A stretch of 64,000 nucleotides of DNA from Actinobacillus equuli. GTDB taxonomy: Bacteria; Pseudomonadota; Gammaproteobacteria; Enterobacterales; Pasteurellaceae. The translations under genes and the position numbers were made by a program. Location of the stretch: the NCBI RefSeq assembly GCF_900636745.1, contig NZ_LR134310.1, positions 434,001-498,000 of the forward strand, read 5' to 3'. The notes beneath the pieces were generated by a model. The model did no database searches and was not told the origin of the DNA. It worked only from the letters and a program-made list of their open reading frames with translations. Of the stretch, positions 17,993 through 28,624 are shown piece by piece (the first letter of the stretch is position 1; every line of letters begins with the position of its first letter).

Positions 17993-19279
17993 ATGCAAGC
18001 ACAATCACAAAATAAAGCTTATTACTGGGGAAACCGTAATTATTTTGTATTCAGCGGTTACTTCTTTACCTATTTCTTTATTATGGCGACCTGCTATCCA
18101 TTCTTAGGGATTTGGCTAGGTGACATAAACGGATTAACCGGTGAAGAACGAGGTATCGTATTCGCTGCAATGTCATTCTTTGCTCTCTGTTTCCAACCGA
18201 TTTTCGGCTATGTGACCGACAAACTCGGTGTCAAAAAACATATGCTTTGGGCGGTAGCCATTGCCCTTCTCTTCTATGCACCATTCTTTATTTATATCTT
18301 CGCTCCGATGCTTAAAAGCAATATTTGGATGGGTGCTATCGTTGGCGGTATTTATATGGGATTCGTATTCTCCGGTGGCGCCGGCGCATCTGAAGCTTAT
18401 GTAGAACGTGTCAGCCGTCAAAGTAACTTTGAATACGGACGTGCGCGTATGTTCGGTATGATGGGCTGGGGGATCTGCGCTTCAATTGCAGGCATTTTAT
18501 ATAGTAAAGATCCGGATTCCGTTTTCTGGCTCGGTTCAGCCGGTGCGGTCGTGTTACTCGTGTTAGTGGCACTTGCAAAACCGGAACAAAATTCGACCGC
18601 TTCCGTGATGGCGCAACTTGGTGCAAACACAAACCCGGTAAGCCTTAAACAAGCGTTCAAACTCTTTAAACTTCCTCGTTTCTGGGCATTACTTGCTTAT
18701 GTTGTCGGTGTAGCTTGTACCTATGATATTTTCGACCAACAATTCGGTAACTTCTTTAATACGTTCTTTGATTCCAAAGAAGAAGGGATTGAGATGTTCG
18801 GTTATGTAACCACCATGGGCGAATTTTTAAATGCAGCAATCATGTTCTTTGTACCACTGGTTATCAACCGTATGGGTGCCAAAAATGCCTTATTAGTTGC
18901 CGGTTTTATTATGACGATTCGTATTATCGGTTCTTCATACGCAACGGAAGCATGGCACGTTGTGGTACTCAAAACCTTACATATGTTTGAAGTACCGTTC
19001 TATCTTGTTGGCTTATTCAAATATATTGGTAACGTGTTCGAAGTTCACTTCTCTGCAACAATCTATATGGTTGCCTGCCAATTCATCAAACAAGTCGGTA
19101 ATATGCTTGCCTCTTCTGTTGTTGGCGGTTGGTATGACAAATTCGGTTATCAAGATACTTACTTTATTTTAGGCTGTGTGGCATTAGGCTTTACTCTTCT
19201 CTCCATTTTCACCTTAACCGGCAAAATGAATATGCAAGAACGTTATCAATTACAAAAACGCAATACCAGAGGTGCTTAA
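17993..19279 (+). CDS. MFS oligosaccharide:H+ symporter (LacY/RafB type)
   Basis: The 428-residue protein has 12 predicted membrane segments and belongs to the oligosaccharide:H+ symporter branch of the major facilitator superfamily (LacY, RafB, CscB). Visible marks are the N-terminal YYWGNRNYFVFSGYFFTYFF, the loop FGYVTDKLGVKKHM between helices 2 and 3, and GARMFGMMGWGICASIAG-like sequence near helix 5. It probably imports raffinose, melibiose or lactose for the alpha-galactosidase that follows. Substrate cannot be fixed from sequence alone. AGAAGG precedes the ATG. Confidence 0.85.
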   Translation: MQAQSQNKAYYWGNRNYFVFSGYFFTYFFIMATCYPFLGIWLGDINGLTGEERGIVFAAMSFFALCFQPIFGYVTDKLGVKKHMLWAVAIALLFYAPFFIYIFAPMLKSNIWMGAIVGGIYMGFVFSGGAGASEAYVERVSRQSNFEYGRARMFGMMGWGICASIAGILYSKDPDSVFWLGSAGAVVLLVLVALAKPEQNSTASVMAQLGANTNPVSLKQAFKLFKLPRFWALLAYVVGVACTYDIFDQQFGNFFNTFFDSKEEGIEMFGYVTTMGEFLNAAIMFFVPLVINRMGAKNALLVAGFIMTIRIIGSSYATEAWHVVVLKTLHMFEVPFYLVGLFKYIGNVFEVHFSATIYMVACQFIKQVGNMLASSVVGGWYDKFGYQDTYFILGCVALGFTLLSIFTLTGKMNMQERYQLQKRNTRGA

Positions 19280-19371
19280 CAAGCGGTCAAAAAAGCAAAG
19301 TTTTTTGAACGTTGGCTTTGCCAACAGCAGTAAATAAATGCCTCTCAAATTTTGCAAATAAGGAATTTACT

Positions 19372-21510
19372 ATGAACAACATTATTCGCTTATCCAGCAA
19401 CCAAAACGATCTGATTATTAACGCCTCAGATAATCCTCAAATTCTCTATTGGGGAGAAAAATTGGCACAATTTGAACCGACTAATGCTTGGCTCAGCTAC
19501 TCAGGTGTAACAAACGGCGGTTTAGATATTGATGTGCCGGTTTCACTTGCAGCGGAAAACGGACGTGGCTATTTTGAATCTTCTTCAGTTGAAGGCCATC
19601 GTAACGGTTTAGACTCAATGCCGGTATTCAAATTAAGTAAAATTGAACAACAAAATGACCGCTTGATCATCCGCCAAACCGATGAAATTGCCGGCTTAGA
19701 ATTTAGTAGCGAATTTGTATTAGACAAAGCGACTTCCGTATTAAAAACACGTAATAAATTACGTAATTTAAAAGCCGCACCTTATAGCGTAAACCGTCTT
19801 GCCGTGACCCTTCCGTTGCCTGAATTTGCCGATGAAGTCTGTACGTTCTACGGTCGCTGGGTACGTGAATTCCAACCAAATCGTCAAAACCTCAAACATG
19901 GCAGTTTTATTCAGGAAAACCGTGTCGGCAGAACGTCTCACGAATATCCGCCGATTCTGATTGTCGGTGAAGAAGGCTATAAAGAACAAAAAGGTGATGT
20001 ATGGGGCTTCCATTTGGCTTGGAGCGGAAACCACCGCATTCGTGCTGATATTGATATTCGAGGCAGACGTAGCGTGCAATTGGAAGCGTTATACTTCCCG
20101 GGCGAAATCACACTAGCACAAAATGAAGAGATTGCGACCCCTTGGGTTTATGCAACCGCTTCTAACCAAGGCTTAAACGGTATGAGCCAGCAATTTCATC
20201 AATATGTACGCGAAAATATTCTCCGTTTTCCACAGGGTAAAACACGTCCGGTACACCTCAATATTTGGGAAGGCGTTTACTTCGATCACAAACCGGAACA
20301 TATTATCGCCATGGCAAAAGCTGCCGCAGAAATGGGCGTGGAACGTTTTATTATTGATGACGGTTGGTTTATTGGGCGAGATGATGACTTTGGTGGTTTA
20401 GGCGACTGGTATTTAGACGAACGCAAATATCCAAACGGTTTAACGCCTGTGGTCAAAGCGGTAAAAGATCTCGGTATGCAATTCGGGATTTGGGTTGAGT
20501 TAGAAATGATCAACAAACCGACTAAACTTTACCAACAACACCCTGATTGGTTATTAGCGGTTGAGGGTTACGATCAACCTGCTGAACGTAACCAATTTGT
20601 GCTCGACCTTTGCAATCCGGAAGTTTTCGATTATTTAGTGGAACGAATGGATTGGTTACTCGGCAATCACGATATTGACTATGTAAAATGGGATATGAAC
20701 CGCCGTATCGTACAAGGCGCTCACCAAGGCAAAGCCGCGGTAACCAAACAAACCGAAGCCTTCTATCGCTTGTGCGATGTACTTTGTGAAAAATATCCGA
20801 ATGTTGAATTTGAAGCCTGCTCTTCCGGCGGCGGTCGTATCGATTACGAGGTATTAAAACGTTCACAACGTTTCTGGACATCAGATGATAATGATGCACT
20901 TGAACGCCAAACCATTCAACGCGGCTTTAGTTACTTCTATCCGCCTGAAATTATGGGTGCACATATCGGCGGCTTCCATTGCCATACCACATACCGCAAA
21001 TTAGATGCGAATTTCCGTGGTTTAACTGCGCTATTCGGTCATATGGGCGTGGAATTAGATCCGGTAAAAGAAGGTGAGGAAGAACGTAAAAATTTCGCTA
21101 AATATATTGCGTTACATAAATCCTTGCGAGAACTATTGCATAGCGGCACGGCATTCCGTTTAGACCGTAAAGATCCGGCTTGTTTAGTTAACGGTGTTGT
21201 AGCACAAGACAGCTCACAAGCGGTGGTTTTAATCAGCCAACTTGCAATGCTCGATTACTTGCGTCAGGAATCGCTCCGTCTGCCATATCTCAAACAAGGT
21301 AATTATCAAGTAGAAATTCTAGATTTACCACGTAACTTTGCCGAAGGAAAATTCGGTCACTTGATGAAACAATTACCGGAATGGATGGTAAAAGCATTAA
21401 ACGGCGAAAAAGTTATCATTAATAGCGAGTGGTTGGCAAAAGTCGGCTTAGGCTTACCGATTATTGACCCGGCATCCGCTATGCTATTGAAATTTACCCG
21501 TATCGCTTAA
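19372..21510 (+). CDS. Alpha-galactosidase, GH36
   Basis: This 712-residue enzyme hydrolyses terminal alpha-galactosides such as melibiose and raffinose. It has the GH36 layout: an N-terminal beta domain, then a barrel with NIWEGVYFDH and RFIIDDGWF. The nucleophile Asp441 is in DYVKWDMNR, and the acid/base Asp505 is in FWTSDDND after CSSGGGRIDYEVL. The ATG at 19372 follows AAGGAATT, while an upstream frame would begin inside an uptake-signal region. No signal peptide is seen, so it is cytoplasmic and depends on the symporter before it. Confidence 0.93.
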   Translation: MNNIIRLSSNQNDLIINASDNPQILYWGEKLAQFEPTNAWLSYSGVTNGGLDIDVPVSLAAENGRGYFESSSVEGHRNGLDSMPVFKLSKIEQQNDRLIIRQTDEIAGLEFSSEFVLDKATSVLKTRNKLRNLKAAPYSVNRLAVTLPLPEFADEVCTFYGRWVREFQPNRQNLKHGSFIQENRVGRTSHEYPPILIVGEEGYKEQKGDVWGFHLAWSGNHRIRADIDIRGRRSVQLEALYFPGEITLAQNEEIATPWVYATASNQGLNGMSQQFHQYVRENILRFPQGKTRPVHLNIWEGVYFDHKPEHIIAMAKAAAEMGVERFIIDDGWFIGRDDDFGGLGDWYLDERKYPNGLTPVVKAVKDLGMQFGIWVELEMINKPTKLYQQHPDWLLAVEGYDQPAERNQFVLDLCNPEVFDYLVERMDWLLGNHDIDYVKWDMNRRIVQGAHQGKAAVTKQTEAFYRLCDVLCEKYPNVEFEACSSGGGRIDYEVLKRSQRFWTSDDNDALERQTIQRGFSYFYPPEIMGAHIGGFHCHTTYRKLDANFRGLTALFGHMGVELDPVKEGEEERKNFAKYIALHKSLRELLHSGTAFRLDRKDPACLVNGVVAQDSSQAVVLISQLAMLDYLRQESLRLPYLKQGNYQVEILDLPRNFAEGKFGHLMKQLPEWMVKALNGEKVIINSEWLAKVGLGLPIIDPASAMLLKFTRIA

Positions 21511-21519
21511 ACATCATAA

Positions 21520-21577
21520 ACAAGCGGTTAAATTTCCTGAATTTTTTGCAAACTTTTCAGGAAATTTAACCGCTTGT
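21520..21577. terminator. Inverted uptake-signal pair behind alpha-galactosidase and oppDF
   Basis: A 21-bp perfect stem: the arm at 21520-21540 starts ACAAGCGGTTAAATTTCC, and the arm at 21557-21577 is its complement. It lies between two convergent genes. Confidence 0.85.
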
Positions 21578-21596
21578 ATTATCTCTCTAGCCCAGC

Positions 21597-23195
21597 CTAG
21601 GCTAAATGAGAGGCTTCGATTAAACGTTGCGTGTAAACATGTTTTGGTTGCTCAAAAATTTGTTGAGCGCTGCCGCTTTCCACCACTTCACCTTTACTCA
21701 TCACGATTACTTTGTCACTTAACGCTCGTACTACCGCAAGATCATGGCTGATAAATAGGTAACTTAAACCATATTTTTGTTGTAAACGATTAAGCAATTC
21801 GACCACGGTTAACTGTGTAGAACGATCCAGTGCGGAAGTCGGTTCGTCTAATAACACGAATTTAGGTTCTAAAATAATCGCACGAGCAATTGCAATGCGT
21901 TGCCGCTGCCCACCCGAAAACTCATGGGGATAACGGTTGATCATCTCTGGGCTTAAATTCACCTCTTCTAACATTTTTTGCACTTTTTCTCTGCGTTCCG
22001 TTTTCGTCATCTGCGGATAGTGAACCGCTAACCCTTCTCCGATAATTTCACCTACCGTTAAGCGTGGAGAAAGAGAATTAAATGGATCTTGGAACACCAT
22101 TTGCATATTTCGTTTTAAAGATTGGCGATCACTTTTTGATAAGGCAGAAATCACTTGAGCGTCAAATTCAACTTTGCCCTGATAATCCAGAATTTGCATG
22201 ATCGCTCGCCCTAATGTAGATTTTCCCGAGCCGGATTCACCGACAATACCAAGCGTTTCTCCCATATTTAGCTGGAACGAAATATCTTTTACCGCATTAA
22301 ACACTTTCTTCGGTTTTCCCCAAAAAGAACGCTGTAGTACATAATCGACTTCGATATTTTTTGCATTAATCAACAATTTCGCCGGTTCACTTTGCGTGCT
22401 TTTGAAATGGCTCGGAATAGGCGTTAAAAGCTCCATCGTATAAGGGTGCTTTGGTTGTGTAAATACATCTGCGGTTTTACCTCGCTCCACAATTTCGCCG
22501 GATTTCATTACACAAACGTCATCACTGTATTTTTGCACTAAACGCAGGTCGTGCGAAATGAGGATAATCGCCATGCCCATTTCAGCTTGTAATTCCAGCA
22601 TTAAATCTAAAATTTCCGCCTGTGTCGTAACATCCAATGCGGTAGTCGGCTCATCAGCAATCAATAAATCCGGTTTATTAATAATTGCCATCGCAATCAT
22701 AATGCGTTGTAGCTGCCCTCCGGAAAACTCGTGTGGGTAACACTTTAATTTCTTTTCCGCATTTGGAATTTTTACTTTCTGTAATGCCGCTAAGGTCAAC
22801 GCTTCCGCCTCTTGTTTGGTCATATTGGGCGTATGTGTCGTCACCGCTTCTGCAACTTGTTCACCAATCGGCATATAGGGATTTAAAGAGGTCATCGGCT
22901 CTTGGAAAATCATCCCGATACGATCGCCTCGTATTGCTTGCATTTCGGCTTCCGTAAGCGTCAAAATATCCTTATCTTCAAATATGATCTGGGAATGTTT
23001 GCCATATTGCAAAATATTTTTCGGCAATAATTGCATAATTGACATCGAAGTGACTGATTTACCGGAACCGGACTCACCGACAATAGCAAGAGTCTGCCCT
23101 TTTTCCAGTGTAAAAGATACGGAACGCACCGTATGTGAAAAACGATCTTCCGCTTTTAAATATACGTCTAAATTTTTAACTTCTAATAATTTCAT
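21597..23195 (-). CDS. oppDF: Oligopeptide ABC transporter, fused OppD-OppF ATPase
   Basis: One 532-residue protein contains two complete ABC ATPase domains, about residues 1-265 and 270-532. The first has Walker A GESGSGKSVTS, signature FSGGQLQR and Walker B LLIADEPTTALD. The second has GESGSGKSTLG, FSGGQRQR and FVLLDEPTSALD. In E. coli OppD and OppF are separate proteins, while YejF shows this fused form. It lies 15 bp behind oppC and should energise the OppBC channel. Confidence 0.88.
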   Translation of the reverse strand: MKLLEVKNLDVYLKAEDRFSHTVRSVSFTLEKGQTLAIVGESGSGKSVTSMSIMQLLPKNILQYGKHSQIIFEDKDILTLTEAEMQAIRGDRIGMIFQEPMTSLNPYMPIGEQVAEAVTTHTPNMTKQEAEALTLAALQKVKIPNAEKKLKCYPHEFSGGQLQRIMIAMAIINKPDLLIADEPTTALDVTTQAEILDLMLELQAEMGMAIILISHDLRLVQKYSDDVCVMKSGEIVERGKTADVFTQPKHPYTMELLTPIPSHFKSTQSEPAKLLINAKNIEVDYVLQRSFWGKPKKVFNAVKDISFQLNMGETLGIVGESGSGKSTLGRAIMQILDYQGKVEFDAQVISALSKSDRQSLKRNMQMVFQDPFNSLSPRLTVGEIIGEGLAVHYPQMTKTERREKVQKMLEEVNLSPEMINRYPHEFSGGQRQRIAIARAIILEPKFVLLDEPTSALDRSTQLTVVELLNRLQQKYGLSYLFISHDLAVVRALSDKVIVMSKGEVVESGSAQQIFEQPKHVYTQRLIEASHLA

Positions 23196-23210
23196 CCTTC
23201 ACTCCTGAGC

Positions 23211-24125
23211 TTATTTATCTTTTGGATCTAATGCATCACGCAGACCATCGCCAATAAAATTGAAACAAAATAGCGTTAAGCAAAGGAAAAAAGCCGGAAA
23301 TCCAAGCAACCAAGGAGAAGTTTCCATCTGAGCGGCTCCATCGCTTAGTAACGAGCCCCAACTGCTCATCGGTTCTTGAGTCCCTAACCCTAAGAAACTT
23401 AAAAACGATTCGAATAGAATCAGAGAAGGCACTTCCAGCGAGGCGTACACTACCACTAAGCCAAGTACATTCGGAATAATGTGACGCCAAATAATCTGAC
23501 GGCGAGAAACGCCACATACAATTGCCGCCTCAATAAATTCTTTATTTTTAAGCGCTAATGTTTGCCCTCGTACGATACGAGCTAGCCCTAGCCAAGCAAT
23601 CATACCTATTGCCACAAAAATTAAGAAAATATTTTGCCCAAATAAAGTCACCAATAAAATGACGAAGAACATAAATGGAAATGAGCTTAAAATTTCAAGA
23701 AAACGCATCATTACGCTATCTACTTTGCCGCCTATATAGCCTGAAATAGCGCCGTAAATAGTACCGATAATTACAGCCACCAAAGCGCCGGCAATGCCGA
23801 CCATCAACGATATTCTGCCGCCCATAGCGACACGCACCATCAGATCTCGCCCTGAAGCGTCTGTACCAAAATAATGCAAGGATTCAAAATCCGGTGCGGC
23901 ACTCATCATATTCCAATCGGTATCTTCGTAACTAAACGGCATTAGCATCGGTACAAAAGTGATAAATAATACGATTAACAGCAACATAAATAAGCTGGCA
24001 ACTGCCGCCTTATTACGAAAAAAACGGCGGCGAGCATCTTGCCATAAGCTGCGTCCTTCCAACACCATTGCTGTATTAGCTGAAGCGAGATTTTCCGAAA
24101 AGTTTTGGTTTTTATCTATTTGCAT
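23211..24125 (-). CDS. oppC: Oligopeptide ABC transporter permease OppC
   Basis: The 304-residue membrane protein follows OppC closely. It has the N-terminal GRSLWQDARRRFFRNKAAVASL, the substrate-channel motif EFIEAAIVCGVSRRQIIWRHIIPN (the EAA loop that contacts the ATPase), and the end FNFIGDGLRDALDPK. It has about six membrane segments. It lies between oppB and the fused ATPase gene. Confidence 0.94.
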   Translation of the reverse strand: MQIDKNQNFSENLASANTAMVLEGRSLWQDARRRFFRNKAAVASLFMLLLIVLFITFVPMLMPFSYEDTDWNMMSAAPDFESLHYFGTDASGRDLMVRVAMGGRISLMVGIAGALVAVIIGTIYGAISGYIGGKVDSVMMRFLEILSSFPFMFFVILLVTLFGQNIFLIFVAIGMIAWLGLARIVRGQTLALKNKEFIEAAIVCGVSRRQIIWRHIIPNVLGLVVVYASLEVPSLILFESFLSFLGLGTQEPMSSWGSLLSDGAAQMETSPWLLGFPAFFLCLTLFCFNFIGDGLRDALDPKDK

Positions 24126-24134
24126 ATTTCCTTC

Positions 24135-25058
24135 CTAGCTATAACGAATTTTCGGGTCAATCACCGCATATAAAATATCTACTATCGCATTAAATAAAAT
24201 GGTTAACGTGCCAACCAATACGGTTAAGCTCAACACTAAAGAATAGTCTCGATTTAAAGCTCCGTTTACAAATAGCTGGCCTAATCCCGGTAAGCCGAAA
24301 ACACTTTCAATCACCATTGAGCCGGTGATAATGCCAACAAAAGCGGGCGCAAGATAAGTAATGACAGGTATTAATGCAGGTTTTAAGGCGTGTTTAAAAA
24401 TGATTTTCCGCATCGGCACACCTTTGGCTTTTGCCGTACGAATATAATTTGAATGGAGAATTTCTATCATTGAACCACGAGTAATACGGGCAAGTCCGGC
24501 AACATAGCCAATGGTAAGAGAAAGTACCGGTAGCACCATATAATAGAGTTGACCGCCGTTCCAGCCACCTGCCGGAAGCCATTGTAAGTGAATCGCAAAA
24601 AATAAAACCAGCAGCGGCGCAAATACGAAACTCGGCATAATTACCCCGGTCATGGCAAATCCCATCACGATGTAATCCCATTTACTATTTTGCTTTAGCG
24701 CCGCCACAATACCGGCAGTTAAGCCGATAATCACCGCCAAAATAAATGCAACTACGCCTAATTTAATCGAAACGGGAAATGCTGAAGCAATTAAGTCATT
24801 AACCGATTGATCTTTATATTTAAAAGAGGGACCAAAATCGCCATGGGCAAGATTATCCATATAGATAAAATATTGTTTATAAAGCGGTTCATTAAGATGA
24901 TATTTCGCTTCAATATTTGCCATCACTTCAGGCGGGTAAGCTTTTTCAGAGGTAAACGGACTTCCTGGAGCAAGCCTCATCAGAAAGAATGAGAAGGTAA
25001 TTAGAATGAAAAGTGTTGGAATGGCTTCCAATATGCGCCTAATAATAAATTTCAGCAT
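24135..25058 (-). CDS. oppB: Oligopeptide ABC transporter permease OppB
   Basis: The 307-residue permease is very like E. coli OppB (LKFIIRRILEAIPTLFILIT, APGSPFTSEKAYPPEVM, HALKPALIPVITYLAPAF, DILYAVIDPKIRYS). An ATG at 25058 is preferred because GGAGG lies seven bases before it. A TTG at 25064 would begin two codons earlier but right against that site. It is the first gene of oppB-oppC-oppDF. No oppA gene lies beside it. Confidence 0.94.
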   Translation of the reverse strand: MLKFIIRRILEAIPTLFILITFSFFLMRLAPGSPFTSEKAYPPEVMANIEAKYHLNEPLYKQYFIYMDNLAHGDFGPSFKYKDQSVNDLIASAFPVSIKLGVVAFILAVIIGLTAGIVAALKQNSKWDYIVMGFAMTGVIMPSFVFAPLLVLFFAIHLQWLPAGGWNGGQLYYMVLPVLSLTIGYVAGLARITRGSMIEILHSNYIRTAKAKGVPMRKIIFKHALKPALIPVITYLAPAFVGIITGSMVIESVFGLPGLGQLFVNGALNRDYSLVLSLTVLVGTLTILFNAIVDILYAVIDPKIRYS

Positions 25059-25143
25059 TAGCAATCCTCCCTTTTAATTAAGAATAGCTAATTAGTAACT
25101 GAAATAGTACAATTTGTAAATACAGATGAAGCACAAATAAACA

Positions 25144-25214
25144 ACAAGCGGTTAAATTTTCCGAAAAAATTGCAAAAACATTTTGCAAAATCTTGGTGAA
25201 ATTCGACCGCTTGT
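25144..25214. repeat. Inverted uptake signals between oppB and ruvB
   Basis: ACAAGCGGT at 25144-25152 faces ACCGCTTGT at 25206-25214, with TTTGCAAAA tails between. The stem beyond the cores is imperfect. It may terminate ruvAB. Confidence 0.7.
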
Positions 25215-25220
25215 CTAAAT

Positions 25221-26225
25221 TTAATCGAGCTTAGCGATACCTAAATGCGCATAAGTTCGGCTGGTGGCAATACGACCTCGCGGCGTTCGTTGCAAAAAGC
25301 CCTGCTGAATCAAATAAGGTTCAAGTACGTCTTCAATTGTATCTCGCTCTTCACCGATTGCTGCGGCTAAGTTATCTAAGCCGACCGGGCCTCCGTCAAA
25401 ACGTTCTACAATCGCTTGCAATAATTTGATGTCCATAAAGTCAAAGCCTTCGGAATCTACATCAAGCATCGCCAACGCTTGTTTGGCGATATCGGAAGTA
25501 ATCACACCATTATTACGCACATCGGCATAATCTCGCACACGGCGTAATAACCGGTTGGCAATTCGAGGTGTGCCACGTGAACGGCGAGCCACTTCATAAG
25601 CACCATCCGGCGATAAATTTAAGTTTAAACAATCGGCACTACGTTTTACGATTGAGGTTAAATCTTCCACTGAATAAAACTCTAATCGCTGCACAATCCC
25701 AAAACGATCACGTAACGGAGAAGTCAGTGAACCGGCTCGGGTGGTTGCCCCCACTAAGGTAAACGGCGGTAAATCCAGCTTAATCGAACGTGCTGCCGGC
25801 CCTTCACCGATCATAATATCCAGCTGATAATCTTCCATTGCCGGATAAAGCACTTCTTCAATTGCCGGCGATAAGCGGTGGATCTCATCAATAAATAATA
25901 CGTCATAAGGCTCTAAATTGGTCAACATTGCCGCCAAATCGCCCGCTTTCTCCAACACCGGTCCGGAAGTTGTGCGGATATTCACTCCCATTTCATTGGC
26001 AACGATATTGGCTAAGGTGGTTTTACCCAACCCCGGCGGACCAAAAATCAACAAATGATCTAACGCCTCATCACGCAATTTTGCCGCTTTAATAAAAATC
26101 TCCATCTGCTCTCGTACAGACGGCTGACCGACATAATCCGCTAATAATTTAGGACGAATCGCACGATCGATGACTTCTTCCTCACGCTTCGGCGAGGCAC
26201 TAATTATTCTATCTGCTTCAATCAT
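25221..26225 (-). CDS. ruvB: Holliday junction helicase RuvB
   Basis: RuvB is the hexameric AAA+ motor of branch migration, working with RuvA and RuvC. The 334 residues contain Walker [10 protein letters not shown], Walker [10 protein letters not shown], sensor 1 VGATTRAG, and the arginine-finger segment PLRDRFG. The C-terminal winged helix ends with RTPRGRIAT. It starts 18 bp behind ruvA. A ruvC gene is not in this neighbourhood. Confidence 0.98.
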   Translation of the reverse strand: MIEADRIISASPKREEEVIDRAIRPKLLADYVGQPSVREQMEIFIKAAKLRDEALDHLLIFGPPGLGKTTLANIVANEMGVNIRTTSGPVLEKAGDLAAMLTNLEPYDVLFIDEIHRLSPAIEEVLYPAMEDYQLDIMIGEGPAARSIKLDLPPFTLVGATTRAGSLTSPLRDRFGIVQRLEFYSVEDLTSIVKRSADCLNLNLSPDGAYEVARRSRGTPRIANRLLRRVRDYADVRNNGVITSDIAKQALAMLDVDSEGFDFMDIKLLQAIVERFDGGPVGLDNLAAAIGEERDTIEDVLEPYLIQQGFLQRTPRGRIATSRTYAHLGIAKLD

Positions 26226-26243
26226 TTAAGGTATTTTTACTTT

Positions 26244-26849
26244 TTAAAGAGAGGCTTTTAATGCTTCACGAATTAATTGTTCGCTGGTTGCGCCTGCTTT
26301 ATTCACTTTCTTAATCATCTTCTCAGCATCGGCAAGTTTATAGCCTAACGCCACTAAAGCATCACGGGCTTCATCTGCCGGATCATGTGAATGTGTTGCA
26401 ACAATCGTTTCCACAGAATGTTCTTCAAAGAAATCACTTTGTGCCACACCTTTGAATTTGCCTTTGAGCTCTACTAATAAACGCTCGGCTGTTTTACGCC
26501 CAATGCCCGGAATTTTAGTTAATTTGGCTAATTCTTCATGCTCTACCGCATTCGCAAATTGTGAAACCGACATCGCCGATAAAATCGCAAGTGCTAATTT
26601 AGGCCCAACACCGTTGGTTTTAATCAATTCACGAAATAGTGTTCTGTCTTGCTTTTGTGCAAAACCAAATAATAAATGTGCATCTTCACGTACTACTAAA
26701 TGCGTAAAAATTGTGGCTTCTTCACCTACTTGCGGCAAGCTGTAAAAACTCGTCATCGGCAGTAGTACTTCATATCCGACACCTTGAACATCAATTACCA
26801 TTTCAGGTGGTTGTTTTTCAATAATTTTACCGTGTAATCTTCCGATCAT
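26244..26849 (-). CDS. ruvA: Holliday junction DNA-binding protein RuvA
   Basis: RuvA binds four-way junctions as a tetramer and loads RuvB. The 201 residues have the N-terminal OB fold ([15 protein letters not shown]), two helix-hairpin-helix motifs ([14 protein letters not shown] and [19 protein letters not shown]), and the C-terminal domain that contacts RuvB. The operon order ruvA-ruvB is standard. Confidence 0.97.
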   Translation of the reverse strand: MIGRLHGKIIEKQPPEMVIDVQGVGYEVLLPMTSFYSLPQVGEEATIFTHLVVREDAHLLFGFAQKQDRTLFRELIKTNGVGPKLALAILSAMSVSQFANAVEHEELAKLTKIPGIGRKTAERLLVELKGKFKGVAQSDFFEEHSVETIVATHSHDPADEARDALVALGYKLADAEKMIKKVNKAGATSEQLIREALKASL

Positions 26850-26944
26850 TGATTTTATTCCAAACTAAAAAATTTGCCTTAGCATAACAGAAAACTGTAT
26901 AGAATAACAGGCTAACAAGCGGTCTATTTTGGCTAATTTTTTGC

Positions 26945-26975
26945 AAAAAAATAGCCCGCTAATCAGCGAGCCATT
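26945..26975 (-). terminator. Terminator of potABC
   Basis: On the minus strand GCTCGCT and AGCGGGC pair with one mismatch around GATT, followed by TATTTTTTT. It lies just behind potC. Confidence 0.75.
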
Positions 26976-26990
26976 TTTAATCAAATTAAA

Positions 26991-27758
26991 TTATGCTTTT
27001 TTTCTTACCACCAATTGGCTTAAGACCACTAATGTCAATGAGAAAATAATCATGATCGTTGCTAACGCATTGACTTCCGGCGTTACACCCGTTTTCACCA
27101 GCGAGAAGATTTTTAACGGTAATACTTCATAGCTTGGGCTGGTAACGAATGATGAAACTACTACGTCATCTAACGAAATAGTAAAGCTCAATAACCAACC
27201 GGAAATAATAGACGGTAATGCCAGCGGTAAAATAATTTTACGTAAAATCGTTACTTCACTTGCGCCTAAATCCTTCGCAGCTTCCAACATCTTACCGTCA
27301 AAATCGCTTAAACGAGATGAAATAGTAATCACCACATAAGGCAAACAGAAAGTAATATGCGCAATTAATAATGAAATAAAACCAAGTTGCACACCTAAAA
27401 TCATAAATAGCACTAATAATGAAACAGCCATTACGATATCCGGTGACATCATGACGATAAACAGCAAACCGCCGACCATTTGCTTACCACGGAATTTATA
27501 GCGGTATAGCGCAATCGAAGTTAACGCACCTAAAATAGTTGAAAACGTTGCGGCAAAAAACGCAATCGTCAATGAATTCATGGTTGCGTGAACCAGCGTA
27601 TCGTTTGCAAATAAACGCTCATACCAGTTCCAACTGAACCCTTTCCATTGTAAACCGTAACGGTCTGCATTAAATGAGTTTACCACCAAAATAATAATCG
27701 GAATATAAAGGTAGGCAAACACCACGAACATAAAAAAGTTTCTTAATGTCTTTTTCAT
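26991..27758 (-). CDS. potC: Spermidine/putrescine permease PotC
   Basis: The 255-residue inner-membrane permease has six hydrophobic segments and the ABC EAA loop [27 protein letters not shown]. It pairs with PotB in the polyamine importer. Its ATG overlaps the potB stop by one base. Confidence 0.93.
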   Translation of the reverse strand: MKKTLRNFFMFVVFAYLYIPIIILVVNSFNADRYGLQWKGFSWNWYERLFANDTLVHATMNSLTIAFFAATFSTILGALTSIALYRYKFRGKQMVGGLLFIVMMSPDIVMAVSLLVLFMILGVQLGFISLLIAHITFCLPYVVITISSRLSDFDGKMLEAAKDLGASEVTILRKIILPLALPSIISGWLLSFTISLDDVVVSSFVTSPSYEVLPLKIFSLVKTGVTPEVNALATIMIIFSLTLVVLSQLVVRKKA

Positions 27759-28624
27759 TATTCAAGCTCCACCTTTTTATTTAATAATTTATTTGCACGG
27801 TAATAAACATATAACATTAATGCCATTAACACGGTAAGTGCGATACTTACTGCCGAACCTAATGCAAACTGGTTGGTATTTAAGAATAAGCTCTTAATAA
27901 TGTTACCGATTAATGGTGTTTTACCGCCGCCTAATAAGTCAGCAACATAGAACATTCCCATTGCTGGTAATAATACTAATAAACAACCTGCTACAATCCC
28001 TGGCATTGTAAGCGGAATCGTTACACGCACAAAACGTTGGAACGCATTCGCACCTAAATCTTTTGCTGCCTCTAATAAACGACCGTCAATTTTCTCAATT
28101 GAAGAATAAAGCGGTAGAATCATAAACGGTAACAAGATATACACTAAACCGATGATAATCGCCAATTCAGAGTTTAATAAACGAAGCGGTTCGTCAATTA
28201 AACCGATAGCCAATAATGTTTCGTTTAATACGCCCTTCACGCCTAAGAAAATTTTAATACCGTAGATACGGATCAGCGAGTTTGTCCAAAATGGCAATAC
28301 AACTAAGAACAATAGAATTGGGCGCAGTTTCGCCGGCATCTTCGCAATAATAAATGCAAACGGATAACCGATAATTAAACAGAAAAATGTTGCAATCGCA
28401 GACATTTTAAATGAGTTCCACAATACGGTTGCGTAAGTATCATTGAATAACTGTTTATATGCATCCAGACTAAATACGAAATCGACAAAGTATGCACTTT
28501 GGCGATTTTCAGTAAGAAAACTGATTAACAGAACCAATAAGTTCGGTACAAGTACAAAAAGTAACAACCAACCGAAGATAACTGAAACTGTTCCAGCTTG
28601 GAATTTGTTACTAGCAATCTTCAT
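27758..28624 (-). CDS. potB: Spermidine/putrescine permease PotB
   Basis: This polyamine permease has the PotB features [18 protein letters not shown] and the EAA loop [28 protein letters not shown], and ends [13 protein letters not shown]. The ATG at 28624 (288 residues) is preferred. A TTG at 28636 sits directly against the GGGAGG ribosome site, too close to use. The start lies inside the end of potA, so the two are translationally coupled. Confidence 0.93.
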   Translation of the reverse strand: MKIASNKFQAGTVSVIFGWLLLFVLVPNLLVLLISFLTENRQSAYFVDFVFSLDAYKQLFNDTYATVLWNSFKMSAIATFFCLIIGYPFAFIIAKMPAKLRPILLFLVVLPFWTNSLIRIYGIKIFLGVKGVLNETLLAIGLIDEPLRLLNSELAIIIGLVYILLPFMILPLYSSIEKIDGRLLEAAKDLGANAFQRFVRVTIPLTMPGIVAGCLLVLLPAMGMFYVADLLGGGKTPLIGNIIKSLFLNTNQFALGSAVSIALTVLMALMLYVYYRANKLLNKKVELE

